From Diogma glabrata (lineage: Eukaryota > Arthropoda > Insecta > Diptera > Cylindrotomidae), in the NCBI GenBank assembly GCA_963693315.1, contig OY856187.1, positions 426,677,748 to 426,741,747 of the forward strand: a stretch of DNA of 64,000 nt. The letters run 5' to 3'. Positions within the stretch are counted from its first letter, which is position 1; each line of letters starts with the position of its first letter. The notes under the pieces are model-generated. The model ran no database searches and had not been told where the DNA came from. It saw nothing but the letters and a program-made list of their open reading frames with translations. The translations under genes and the position numbers were made by a program. This document shows positions 44,271 through 55,830 of this stretch, piece after piece.

Positions 44271-44680
44271 TGCATGGTGCCGTGTTTCTTCTTGTTCATC
44301 TAGTATTGGTGGTAGTTTTGTACCCTTCAGACTTCTTTTCGTTGTTTCGTTTTTGTTGTAGATTTGTATCATCATTAATTTCTACTTTTTCAATAGGTAG
44401 ACGTGATAGTTATATAGGCCTTGATATAGGCCTTTTCAGAATGACCTGTCCCGGGCCACAAATTGTCGCAACTCGAACCTTGTTATCTTGCTCTGGATGT
44501 ATTTCTTTTACTCTGGCCGTCATCCATTTTGTTGGTGGCAGTTGATCATCTATTTCCAAAACTAATTCCCCACTATTTAAGTTGGTTTCAGTTTAATTCC
44601 ATTTAGACCTTTGTTGCAGAGTTGATAAATAGTCCATGGACCATTTCTTCCAAAAATGCTGTTCATTGAATATTTGAATT
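44271..44680 (-). pseudogene. pol: BEL/Pao pol C-terminus (DUF5641-like)
   Basis: Minus-strand translation gives NEQHFWKKWSMDYLSTLQQR near 44675-44620, the block before the C-terminal module of BEL/Pao integrases. It continues with GELVLEIDDQLPPTKWMTAR, VKEIHPEQDNKVRVATICG and, after a stop, LSRLPIEK. This order matches the DUF5641 domain found at the end of BEL/Pao pol. Frames are interrupted. The right edge meets repeat E at about 44681. Confidence 0.78.
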
Positions 44681-46290
44681 ACTTCGGTCTGAAAGAGGTA
44701 TTACATTCATGAGCTCAAAGTGAAATTCTTACCCCCACTTTTTTTGACATTTCTCGACGTTTTAGGACCTCCTGATTCTAAAAAAGCCAAAAAAAAAAAT
44801 GTATGTCTGTCTGCCGGCCGGCCGGCCGTCATTACCTACGCTGCAGGGAAAACCGCTGGAGGGATTTCAAATTTTTTTTTTCTAAAAATAGGTATACTCA
44901 AGGGACAGGTCCAAAAGGACGCTGTGTTCGATAACTGTACCGGAAGTGTGTCAAAAAAATCATTATGTGTGTCAAAAATAGCAAATTTTCATATTTTTGG
45001 CTTAAAAAACGTTCATTTTAAGTGATTACGAGTAGGAACATTAAATTTGGAGAAATCTTGATGGTGGGGATTGGTATGTGAGATCAAAAACTAGATTATT
45101 GCATTATAAGTTTGTCAAAAAAAAGTTGTCAAGTGTGTCAAAAGAAAGATTTTTATTTATTTTTTTACCTAATTTTTTGGAAAAAAAAAATAAAATTAAT
45201 TGTTTATTTGAAATGAAGTTTTATTTTTATTATTGAGAATTATGGCATTATAAGTTTGTCAAAAAAGTGTTGTCAAGTGTGTCAAAAGAAAGATTTATAT
45301 TTATTTTTTTACCCAATTTTTTGGAAAAAATAAAATTGTTTGTTTGAAATGAAATTTAATTATTATTATTGAGAATTATGGCACTATAAGTTTGTCAAAA
45401 AAATGTTGTCAAGTGTGTCAAAAGATTTTTATTTAGTTTTTTACCTAATTTTTTGCCAAAAAAATAAAAATGTTTGTTTGAAATGAAATTTTATTATTAT
45501 TATAGAGAATTATGGCATTATAAGTTTCTCAAAAAATAATGTCAAGTGTGTCAAAAAATGATTTCATTTAATTTTTTAGCCAATTTTTTGGGGAAAGAAA
45601 TGTAGCTGTTTTTATGACGTAAATGTAATTTAAAATGAAATTGAACATGGAAATTTTTGAATTTGTTATAGTTTTTGAAATATTTTTGGAATTTTGAAAA
45701 AGTTTGTATTTTTGATTTTGTAATAATTATTGCAATATTTTTAGAATTTCGGCAAAAGTTTTAATTTTTGATTTTGTAAGAATTTTTGAAATATTTTTAG
45801 AATTTTGAAAAAATTTTTAATTTTTGATATTATTATATTTTTTGGAATTTTGAAAAAAGTTTCAATTTTTGATTTTGTAATAATTTTTGCAATAGTTTTA
45901 GAATTTTGGAAAAAGTTTGTATTTTAAGAATTTTTGAAATACTATTGGAATTAAGAAAAAATTTAAATATTTGATTTTATTCTAATATTTGGAATATTTT
46001 TGGAATTTTGAAAAAGTTTGATTTTATATAATTTAGCAATATTTTTGGAATTTTGATTATAATTTTCCGGCAACGTATTGATGTTTTGTGTTAGTTTTGT
46101 AATAAATTTTTTAACAGAGATAAAAAATACTTGTACTTTAACAAAGAGTTATGTTTGATGTACATCGCTGCCCAAAACTAAAAACCATGTCCTCATAAAA
46201 GTTTTTTGCCGAAAACTATATCAAAATCCTTAACCCAGACCGAAGTCTTGATATCTCAGAGCTGTGAGATTTCAGCCCCTCCATATTTTT
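44681..46290 (+). repeat. Dispersed repeat E, copy 2
   Basis: Longest E copy. It carries tandem-like units with GTCAAGTGTGTCAAAAGAAA near 45127, 45272 and 45407 and a related GTCAAGTGTGTCAAAAAATG near 45541, a spacing of about 135-145 bp. Each lies after a GAGAATTATGGCATTATAAG block. It ends CTCAGAGCTGTGAGATTTCA then CCCCTCCATATTTTT. Confidence 0.82.
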
Positions 46291-46292
46291 TT

Positions 46293-46830
46293 TATTAGAA
46301 GTATGTATTTCGCCTCAAACCCGACAAACAATTTTATGAATAAAGATAGCATTCGTATATTTACGTTCTAAATAGGAAATGTATGAGGTGATTTTGTTTG
46401 TAAAGGAATCGTCCATTTTGCACCATTTTTTTAATGATACAGTTTAAAAGACCAAAATTCAGAAATCAAAAAATTTAAATATTTGAATTATGTACGTGAA
46501 AATAATACTAATTTTTCATAATTTTCTCATTAATATGAAAAATTAAATTAAAATATCGATAAATCGATATGAAACAAGACAAATAAAAAATATTAAAAAA
46601 TTATAATAAGTTTTTTAAATCACTAAAATTAATTATAGAAAGGGCCTATTAATTTAACAAGATTGTTGATATTATATTCACAAAAAAAATTCTTTCGCAC
46701 AAAATTTTATGTGCAGATAATATTAAAATTATTCAATTCAATTAAACGCATGTAAATTATTTCCTAAAATGTTAAATAAAACCAGTCATGTTAGAATATA
46801 AAAATGTTTTTTTCTATGCTTTTGTTTATT
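46293..46830 (+). repeat. Left arm of the 7.1-kb inverted repeat
   Basis: Pairs with 52862-53425, with scattered substitutions and indels. Confidence 0.78.
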
Positions 46831-46862
46831 ATCATTATCATTAAACGAATTTTGTTTCTCCT

Positions 46863-47115
46863 CGTTTTTTATTTTAATAAACACAATAATTCTCAAACAA
46901 AAATATGAACAAACTACTTAAGTCAAATATGATTTGTGATTATTTGAACCAGAAAATTGATCACGCTGTTGTAGATTTAAATTAAACAATTTTCATGTTA
47001 CGTTTTTTAAAATAAATTGGCAATGCTACATTGGTTAAAATAACCACGTTCATATTAGACGCAAAATCAAACAAGCTTTGTAGTTGATTCACCAACGTTT
47101 TTTTTTCGGTGCTAT
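46863..47115 (+). repeat. Inner inverted repeat, left
   Basis: Pairs with 50065-50305. The shared blocks include AATGCTACATTG, AAAATAACCACGTTC and GACGCAAAATCAAACAAGCT; the outer boundary reads CGTTTTTTTTC. Confidence 0.75.
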
Positions 47116-50064
47116 TGTCGAGTCCGGCAATTGACATTTTGGCATGTTTGGGTCTCCGGACTCAACACTAGCAGACAAATATTTTGTCGGACAAGGTTAC
47201 CCTCGTGTTCTAAAACAAATTTCCACCCATCATACTTAAAAAAAATTGTGTTAGCATAATTACAAAATCCCGGACAATCGTCATTTTTCGGAGTTTGTCG
47301 AACGAAAAGGCGGCCGAATCGAGGAAAACGACAAAACAAAAGTTTTCGGACTCGTCAAGGACAGGCGTCTCATGAAGTATAAAACATGTGGTAATCATCA
47401 AATGAAATCAGCGAGGGCCCAGGGAATAATAATATGAATGCTCTGAACTAAAAAAGTTGATTGGATACAAGATTTGGCTTTCTCAGTTGACACTACTGGC
47501 CATCTCTGTCAACTCAATATTATTGTTCGGCGTAAAAACATGCTTATAACCTCGTTGTATGATCAAATTAATTCATTCAAACAAAAGATACCCTTATGAA
47601 AATTACAATAGAAAAGAGAAAATTTATGCAACTGAAAATGTTGGCAGACGATTTTGAATAGAAGTTTTCAGATTTTCAAAGAGTCCTATTTCAATACGCT
47701 TTGCTCTCTGATGTCTGTTGACATTGAAAATATTGACGAAAATTTGCAAATGGGCCTGAGCAAAAATTTGTTAGGGAAAGCCTGAATACAATCAGGGCGT
47801 GATCAGAGCAAGCCCAATTAGGACAATCTGATATACCCCTTTAGGGTTAAACTTATTTGAATATATCCTTCCTTGGTGGGGTTGTTTGTATTTCACCCCT
47901 GGTTGGGCAATATGATCCGGACCTTATACAAAATATCTTACTATAGGGTTTGCCCGATTTAGTTTTATATGGCGAACTTGATCAGGTCCTGATCCGACTA
48001 TCCCAATCAGAGCCTGATTGGGAATAAGCGTTACACTCATGATCAGGGATCTACGATGCGATACGCTACTAAACCAAAAATGTAAAAAAATTTGTATTCC
48101 AGAGTTTTACGATTACTTATATGCTGAGTTCTTGGGCAACGAACTTAACATTTTGTTATACGCTTATCATCCATGGTTGGTAGCACGTATATATGTGAAC
48201 ACATTTTTTCACGAATGAAGATGAATAAAACTGCGAAGCGAGCCAGATTGACTGAGAACATTTAGCAACAATGTTAAAAACTACAACAAGCCAAAAACTA
48301 ATACCAAATTTTGATTTAACAAAAAAAATCTATATTAATAAATATATTTTTAAGAACTAATAAATTTCTATATAAAGATTTTTGTTTGGTTTTTTTTAAC
48401 AAATTTTAAAATTTTAATAAAACCAAGAACATGTGGCCCGCATAAGGCTTAGGGAAATAATTTTCGGAAAATTTGGCCCGTATACCGAAATGAGTTTGAC
48501 ATGCCTGTTCTAAATGATAGAATGTGATTTCAAGACACGGTTACAACACTTGCATATTAAAACTCAAGCGAAAATAATATTTTTTAATTTAATTCTAGAT
48601 AAACAATGTCTAGATTGTTTATGGGTATTTAATATTTATTTACTATTATTTAGTATTTACAGTATTTAGTTTACAAAATTCTATTCTACCTGCATTATTA
48701 TCTTGGATAATTGTATTTAATACTGGCACATCCATTTTAAATCCCGTTAAAAATTTATACAGAATTACTTGTACAAATAATCTACAAAAACATGTATATT
48801 ACTAATCATTGGTTTAACCACACTAACTTTACAACAATATTCACTATTTATTTAAGCAGCATAAACATATGTAGCTTTTAAACTTAAATTTTGTTCAAAC
48901 ACAAACCACTTTTGAAATACAAAACACAAGTTTAACACAACTTAAAAAATGTTCAATATAATAATCCACAAAACGTATTTCCAAATATGATTTTTATATA
49001 AAAATGTTTTGACATGAACCCAAAATATAAATGAAATACTCCAAAGCCAAATCACCAGAAATAAAGCAACAAAATTATTTATAAAATCACAAAAAAATTC
49101 AAAAACCAATCTTCTTTAATAAAAAAAATATATAACACAATCAACTCAAATGATTTCAACAAAATCCATTCGCTCTTGTGATTCGTTCTATTTTGATTCA
49201 AAAAAATAAAAATTATGTTTTTTACTTTTGGTTTAAGCCACAACCTTCATTCTCACCCAACTCCCAAGTCAAATAAATTTTACAACAAATACAATTTCTC
49301 TCTTTTTCCTTTTAGCTTACTCATACCATTGTTTTTTCAAATAAAAGTTTAATTTGTTTTTATTATTCTGTTGTGCTTTTGCAAGAGAGAGCAATATCCA
49401 AAAATATTTGATTTTCATAACTTATATAAAGTTAAATTTTTATATTTTTTTTATTATTTAAGCGATTTTACTTTTATCTTTTTTTTCTTTGTAAATCGAA
49501 AATCGTCAGATTTTCATAATAATTTACACTGTTGAATATATTTTTAAATGACATCAACTTTTTTGGAAGATAAGTGATTGTGTGTGAACTAAAAATTCAG
49601 AGCGGCAAGATGTCTGCTTGAAATAGGTAGGTATTTCTTGGTTAGACACATTTGTGTAGTGGGCAGAATCAGAGGCATCAGATATTAGTTTAAATAAAAG
49701 AGTCGATCAAGTGGTAAAGTCGAACACCGAAGTCTAACGGTAGAGTAAAAACGCGCCTACAGTCTTCCCCTGATATAAGAACTGGTCCTTATATTTGAAA
49801 TTTTGCTGTATTTGGAAAGTTAATACAAAATTTTCGAATAGAAGAGCTTTCGAATAAAAGAGCCAGTTCTTATATTTTAATGCGTATTAAATTTTTTTAG
49901 TTCTGTATACATATATTTTAATAAAATTCACGGTAAATATAATATACAAAGCCCATTTAGATTTCAATTATTATCAATTAGTATCTCAATTATTATTACT
50001 TACTAAAATCCATTTTAATTTTATATTGAAAAACTATGGAAACAAATATTATGCTTCAAAATTT
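47116..50064. other. Interior without recognisable genes
   Basis: Mostly AT-rich. A locally GC-richer patch at 47110-47345 has two short minus-strand frames without known motifs. Two small hairpins lie at 47980-48022. A 13-bp inverted pair (ATATAAGAACTGG and its complement) lies near 49770-49882. No promoter, RNA gene or long frame is supported. Confidence 0.4.
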
Positions 50065-50305
50065 TACCGAAAAAAAAACGTTGGTAGAATCAACTACAAA
50101 GCTTGTTTGATTTTGCGTCTAATACGAACGTGGTTATTTTAATCAATGTAGCATTGTCAATTTATTTTAAAAAACGTAACAATTTTCATTATTTAAATCA
50201 ACCACGGCGTGATCAATTTTTCTTGTTCATATTTTTCAGTTCAGTTTCTTCATGTTTTTGTTTGAAAATTATTGTGTTTGTTAAAATAAAAAGTCAGACA
50301 AGTGC
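50065..50305 (-). repeat. Inner inverted repeat, right
   Basis: Inverted match to 46863-47115. It is followed by a GTCAAGGGTTCCGT segment. Confidence 0.75.
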
Positions 50306-50689
50306 GAATAAAATTCGCTCGTCAAGGGTTCCGTGAATGTAAAAGAACACAATATCAAAAATTATTGACAAAAAGTTGTGTTGTAATGTCCTTATATTTT
50401 CAGACCATAGACACATAACAAAATAAATGTTAAATTGTAAATGTCAATAGTAAATTACAATCAAATCTACATTGATCAAAAATGGCAAAAAAAATGTTAA
50501 TTCAGGTTAATTATTATCCATAGATGTTTTTGGTAACTTAAAAAAGATTCAATTACACCAGCTTGTAAATGGATTAAATTTGATTATTTTTTCGGTCAAT
50601 CGAGTGTTGAAATTTAGGGGTGTGGAAAGGCTACATACTAAAAATATTTTTTTTTTAATAACACAAAAACTGCATTTCAAAATTCTAAA

Positions 50690-52420
50690 AAAAATGTAAC
50701 ATTTCTTAAATTAAGTGCTCTTTCATATGACACCCCACTCATTTGGGTCAAAAATGTTTTTTTTTTCCTCCCCACACCCATTCCATAAACACACAGAAAT
50801 GTAATTATTTGAGTCTTCGATATGATTTTCGTTCAAAATTTACCAATATTCCTGTCTCTGTGAATATTTTCAAATTTTTCAGTCAGTCATCGTCGCAAGG
50901 TAGGCGGCGGCACGATCTGAATTTAGCCCTTTCTTATCCATAACTCAAAAACTGTGCTGCAGTTTTCGTACAAAACTTACCAAATTTCCTAACTCTGTGA
51001 AATTTTCCAAATTTTTCTGTCATTTAGTGTCGAAACGTATTGAGGGGGGGACGGTCTGAATTTTGCACTTTTTCAACAGTAACTCAAAAACTGGGCAACG
51101 CAAAATTCTAAAAAAAATTGCAACGAATTTTAAATTAGATGTTCTTTCAAATGACACCCCACTCGCTTGGGTAAAAAAAAGTTTTTTTTTACCCCCTCTA
51201 CCCCGGTCTTCTAAACACACAGAAATATAATTATTGGAGACTTCGCTATAGTTTTTGTACAAAATTTACCAAATTACCTAACTCTGTGAATTTTTACAAA
51301 TTTTTCTGTCTACCGGTGTCGAAACGTATCGGGGGGAACGGTGTGAATTTTGCACTTTTTTCACAATAACTCAAAAACTGGCACCGAAAAATTCTAAAAA
51401 AAATTGCAACGAATTCTAAATTAGATGTTCTTTCAAATGACACCCCACTCGTTTGGGTCAAAAAAAAATTTTTTTTACCCCCTCTACCCCGGTCCTCTAA
51501 ACACACAGAAATATAATTATTGGAGACTTCGCTATAGTTTTCATACAAAATTTAGCGAATTTCCTAACTCTGTGAATTTTTACAAATTTTTCTGTCAATC
51601 AGTGTCGAAACGTATGGGGGGGGGGGAACGGTCTGAATTTTGCACTTTTTTGACAATATCTCAAAAACTGGGCATCGCAAAATTCTAAAAAAAATTGCAA
51701 CGAATTCCAAATTAGGTGCTCTTTCAAATGACACCCCACTCGCTTGGGTAAAAAAAAGTTTTTTTTTACCCCCTCTACCCCGGTCCTCTAAACACACAGA
51801 AATATAATTATCGGAGACTTCGCTATAGTTTTCGTACAAAATTTAGCAAATTTTCCAACTCTGTGAATTTTTACAAATTTTTCTGTCAATCAGTGTCGAA
51901 ATGCATGCGGGGGAACGGTCAGGACTTTGCACTTTTTCGATAATATCTCAAAAACTGGGCACCGCAAAATTCTAAAAAAAACTGCAACGAATTCCAAATT
52001 AGGTGCTCTTTCAAATGACACCCCACTCGCTTGGGTCAAAAAAAGTTTTTTTTTACCCCCTCTACCCCGGTCCTCTAAACACACAGAAATATAATTATTG
52101 GAGACTTCGCTATAGTTTTCGTACAAAATTTAGCAAATTTCCTAACTCTGTGAATTTTTACAAATTTTTCTGTCAATCAGTGTCGAAACGTAGGGGGGGG
52201 AACGGTCTAAATTCGCACTTTTTTTACTATAACTCAAAACCTGGGCATCGCAAAATTCTAAAAAAAATTGCTTTGTTTTTTAAATTAAGTGCTCTTTCAA
52301 ATGACACCCCATTTGACCACATTTTAAATAGTGTTTTTACCCCTCCTCATTTCCACCCCCTTAATAAATCTAAGTATGGAAATATGACACTTTTTTATAT
52401 TGTTTATTAAAAACGTACTA
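50690..52420. repeat. Tandem array, ~288-bp unit
   Basis: The marker GTGTCGAAA recurs at 51027, 51316, 51602, 51893 and 52180 (spacings 289, 286, 291, 287). Each unit also carries TTCAAATGACACCCCACTCG, TACCCCCTCTACCCCGGTC, CTAAACACACAGAAATATAA and TCTGTGAATTTTTACAAATT. The first and last units are diverged or partial, giving about 5-6 units. Four units each have a minus-strand open frame of about 78-91 codons with nearly the same product. Confidence 0.9.
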
Positions 52421-52861
52421 ATTTTTCTATCATTCCAAGTACATTTGAAAATTTTCGATCAGATAGGTTCGGAGCTAATCGAGGTAAGAAAACGCGAAAA
52501 AAACGTCATTATTCAAAATTATATAAAAAAGGGTGAGGTGTAAAATTCCAAAATAAATTTTTATGGAATACTGAAATAAAGCCCTTTCATATGATACCCT
52601 ACTTGAATCTATAAAAAAATGTATTTTCTCAAAGGTCTCACATCTCAGCCCTGTAAACCAAACGAAAACCTCTTTAGTTTAATTTGTATCCGTAATTTCA
52701 TGTGGACAGGTTAGTTTTATACGCATGCCAAATTTCAAGTCCATGGCATTTATGGTTTACGAGATAATCGATATAATGTGAAAAACACGTTTTACTCTCA
52801 TCAATAGTGTTCCGTATAAAAAACGGAATCCTAAAAACTAGGACAAAAGAAACTAATAAAC

Positions 52862-53425
52862 AAAATAAAGAAAAGTAATAAACAAAAGAATAGAAAAATA
52901 AAAAGTTTTTATATATTTTAACATGGCTGGTTTTATTTAACATTTTACTTTAGGAAATAATTTAGATGTGTTTAATTGATTTAAATAATTTTCATATTAT
53001 TTGCATATAAAATTATGTGCGAAAGAAATTTTTCAGTTAATGTTATAACAAAAATATCGTTAATGAAACAGGCCTTTTCTATAATTAATTTTGGTGATTT
53101 AAAAAAATTGTTATATTTTTTTAATATTTTTTATTTGTCTTGTTTCATGTCCATTTATCGATATTTTAATTTAATTTTTCATAATAATGAGAAAATAATG
53201 GAAAATTAGTATAATTTTCTACACATAATTCAAATATTTAAATTTTTTGAAATCTGAATTTTGGTCTTTTAAATTGTATCATTAAAAAAATGGCGAAAAA
53301 ATGGACGCGTCCTTTGCAAACAAAATCACACTCATACATTTCCTATTTAAAACGAAAATATACGAACGCTAGCTTTATGCATAAAAACGTTTGTCGGGAT
53401 TAATGCGAAATACATACTTCTAATA
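52862..53425 (-). repeat. Right arm of the 7.1-kb inverted repeat
   Basis: Inverted copy of 46293-46830. Confidence 0.78.
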
Positions 53426-54075
53426 TAAAAAATTTCAAATATTATATTTACGAATAAAACGAACCCATACAAACATCGATAGCAGCAAAAACAAAACAAA
53501 GATGTACCAAACCAAAAGATTTAATACGGCGTATTGCTTGATTCTATCACAAACGTATTCAATATCACTATTTTTAGTCCAATTTTTAATTTACAACGTT
53601 TGTAGTCAATTGAAAATTAAATCATAGTTGACTCAACTACAAACATGGTTAAATCAAATATGTTTGTGATACTTATAAAAAAATATATCAACAATGGTTA
53701 AATTGTTAATTAAAATACGGAGCGTTGGTTGATTCAATCACAAACGTATTTAGTTCCCCAATTTTCACTTAATTTTCGATTAACAATGCAACATGTTTGA
53801 ATCAACCAAGATTTTTTCTTTCGGTGTTGCTTTAGGTTTTACTACCTTCACCTGTCAAATTAAATTGTTGTGAAATTTTTTGGGATTCCTAATTATTGTA
53901 CAGCAAACTTTTTAAGGCAGCAAGCAATAAATTTTTGCCTTTAAACTTGTTTAGAAATAATTGTATACAATTATTCGTATATATACATATAACCAAATAT
54001 TTCTTAATAGACAAAGTTTTGGCAAAATTAAGGAAATACAAAATAAAAAAATTAAAATTTTGGCGTTTCACAAGT
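53426..54075. other. Spacer with GTTGATTCAA-like motif repeats
   Basis: No gene. Variants of GTTGATTCAAYCACAAACRT recur (for example near 53545, 53630 and 53725), similar to the motif in the inner inverted repeat near 47080 and 50095. These could be subterminal transposase-binding motifs. Confidence 0.4.
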
Positions 54076-54079
54076 TATA

Positions 54080-54638
54080 TCCTCATAGTGTGACAAGACG
54101 TCCTCTTTTAAGAGGACAAGTCCTCTTTTCAAACCCAAAAAATGTGTCCGGTATCTTTTTTCAAAATAATGCGTTTTGTCCTCTTTTTTGCCATTCGCCA
54201 AACATAAATCGTCAAAAATCTTAGATATTTAATTTATCTTTTGAATAAAATTTTTCTAATTATATTTTTTATGTGCTGGTAATACTATAAGTGAGTTAAT
54301 GAAATTTGAGCAACTTTTTGCTATTAATTTTTAAAAATAGCACAATCCATTGAAATGTAACAAACTTCATTCTCTATTATTCTTATTCGTAATTCAAAAG
54401 TTAAGGTTCTTTACATTAACAAGTGTTTACAAATAAATTTTTATTTTTCTTGGAATTAAATTAATGTCATTAAAACAGCATAGAGAAAACCAAGAAGGTA
54501 TGTGAATGTTAACAGTTATTAATTATAAAATATATTAAAAAGCAGATTTAAATTACTTACTGTTTATGTAAATTATGTATAATGTAAAAATTAAATTTAA
54601 ATTTAAATTATTGAAGTCTCTACCATCTAACCATCAAC
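54080..54638 (+). other. Putative 5' end of a hAT element
   Basis: Begins TAGTGTGACAAGACGTCCTC, followed by repeats of GTCCTCTTTT, and leads into the transposase frame at 54639. The end resembles hAT termini, but no partner terminus is seen to the right. Confidence 0.4.
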
Positions 54639-55370
54639 ATGCCAAAGCGTAAATGCACGTTCAATAACAAATTAAAAATGGAATACCCCATGTTCACACA
54701 GAACGAAAACAATCATCACCAGGTGTTCTGTGCTATTTGTAATGTTAGGTTTTCTATAGCCAATAAAGGAAAATCGGATTTAGAGCAACATGCCAACACC
54801 GAAAAACACAAAAAGGCGATGCAAGCAAAAGATTTATCAAGTAAAGCATCAGAGTTTTTTATTTCAAAATTCAAAAAAATTGAAGACCAAGTTGCTGCAG
54901 CAGAGGGTGCATTGGAATACCATACAGTTGCACATCATCATAGTTTTCGATCCACTGACTGCAGTCATAAATTTGTGCAACATATTTTCCCGGATTTAGC
55001 TATTGCTAAAAAAATTTCCTGTGCGAGAACTAAAACTGAAGCGATTACTGTCAATGTGTTGGCTCCTCTAGCAGTACAAAATGCATTTGAAGATATTGAT
55101 AATACAAATTTTGTTTCAATTTTAACAGATGCCAGTAACCATGGCAATCAAAAAATATTCCCAGTCTTGTTACAATATTTTAAAAAAGAAACAGGTATCA
55201 ATATCAAAGTAGTTGCCATTAAAGCACTAAAAGACAAGACTGCTAGAACTATATTTGGATTTTTATCCTCTATTTTAGTGAAACATAATATATCTGCTAA
55301 ATGCATAGCTGTTTCAGGTTGTAACACAAACTTTGGAGGACGACTTATACGTACAGGTACAAATAATGTG
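54639..55370 (+). pseudogene. hAT-type transposase, N-terminal part
   Basis: The 248-codon frame opens MPKRKCTFNNKLKMEYPMF. Residues about 30-58 hold a zinc finger, CAICNVRFSIANKGKSDLEQ ... HANTEKH, of the kind at the start of many animal hAT-like proteins. It continues with HHSFRSTDCSHKF, ARTKTEAITVNVLAPLA, SILTDASNHGNQKIFPVLLQ (containing the first catalytic-type aspartate) and CNTNFGG. The last shared block ends near 55370. The final codons and stop come from an adjoining LINE read backwards. The central and C-terminal dimerisation regions are missing, so it is inactive. Confidence 0.8.
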
Positions 55371-55374
55371 TCGA

Positions 55375-55830
55375 TTACCGAGTGATGCTGCTGATTTCAT
55401 CTGAGCACTGTTGATGACGATATATGTAAAAAACAACGAGGTCAGCAACAGTGCGACGATGTTGTAGGGAATCAAGTTTTGATGTCAAATCTCGATCACC
55501 CACAATTCGTAGAGTCCAAGAGGGCCAAGATGGAAACAGAAGCAGCACCCCAAACTTGACAACAGTACTCCATACAGGGACAAATATAGGACTTATGAGC
55601 ATGGAACAATTGGTATGGAGTGAAAAATGTTTTGCATCTATTTAGGAGGCCGAGTTTTCTAGACGCCTTTTTTGCCATCGGCATTACATGATCGTTCCAG
55701 AGTAGGTCATTTGAAACTATGACACCCAATAAACGAATGTTTTTGCATACACTTATTGGTTCATCACACATACTGAATGAGAAAGAACTATTTAGATTTT
55801 CAGGTGTCTTGTACAAGGTTGTCGGTGTCT
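55375..55830 (-). pseudogene. LINE RT C-terminal fragment
   Basis: Minus strand. The frame at 55496-55816 gives NIRLLGVIVSNDLLWNDHV, the thumb block of Jockey/CR1-like RTs, then YICPCMEYCCQVWGAASVS. A second frame (55375-55602) gives LDSLQHRRTVADLVVFY. A frameshift separates them near 55510-55530. The fragment ends abruptly at EISSI against the hAT fragment. It is closely similar to 63671-64000. Confidence 0.78.

Larger units (their letters stand above)
46293..53425. mobile_element. ~7.1-kb structure with ~550-bp terminal inverted repeats
   Basis: The arms at 46293-46830 and 52862-53425 are inverted copies. Shared blocks are TATTAGAAGTATGTATTTCG, CCCGACAAAC, AGGAAATGTATGAG, TTTTTTTAATGATACA, GACCAAAATTCAG, AAAATATCGATAAAT and GTTAAATAAAACCAG. 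The interior has no long open frame. It contains a second inverted pair and a tandem array. It may be a non-autonomous DNA transposon or two nested ones. Confidence 0.6.

Noticed and set aside
50640..52420. CRISPR-like array
   Set aside because: The unit is ~288 bp with near-continuous similarity and no short repeat/unique spacer pattern. The context is eukaryotic.
54080..55385. hAT transposase as an active gene
   Set aside because: Only the N-terminal third is present and the frame ends in a LINE fragment.
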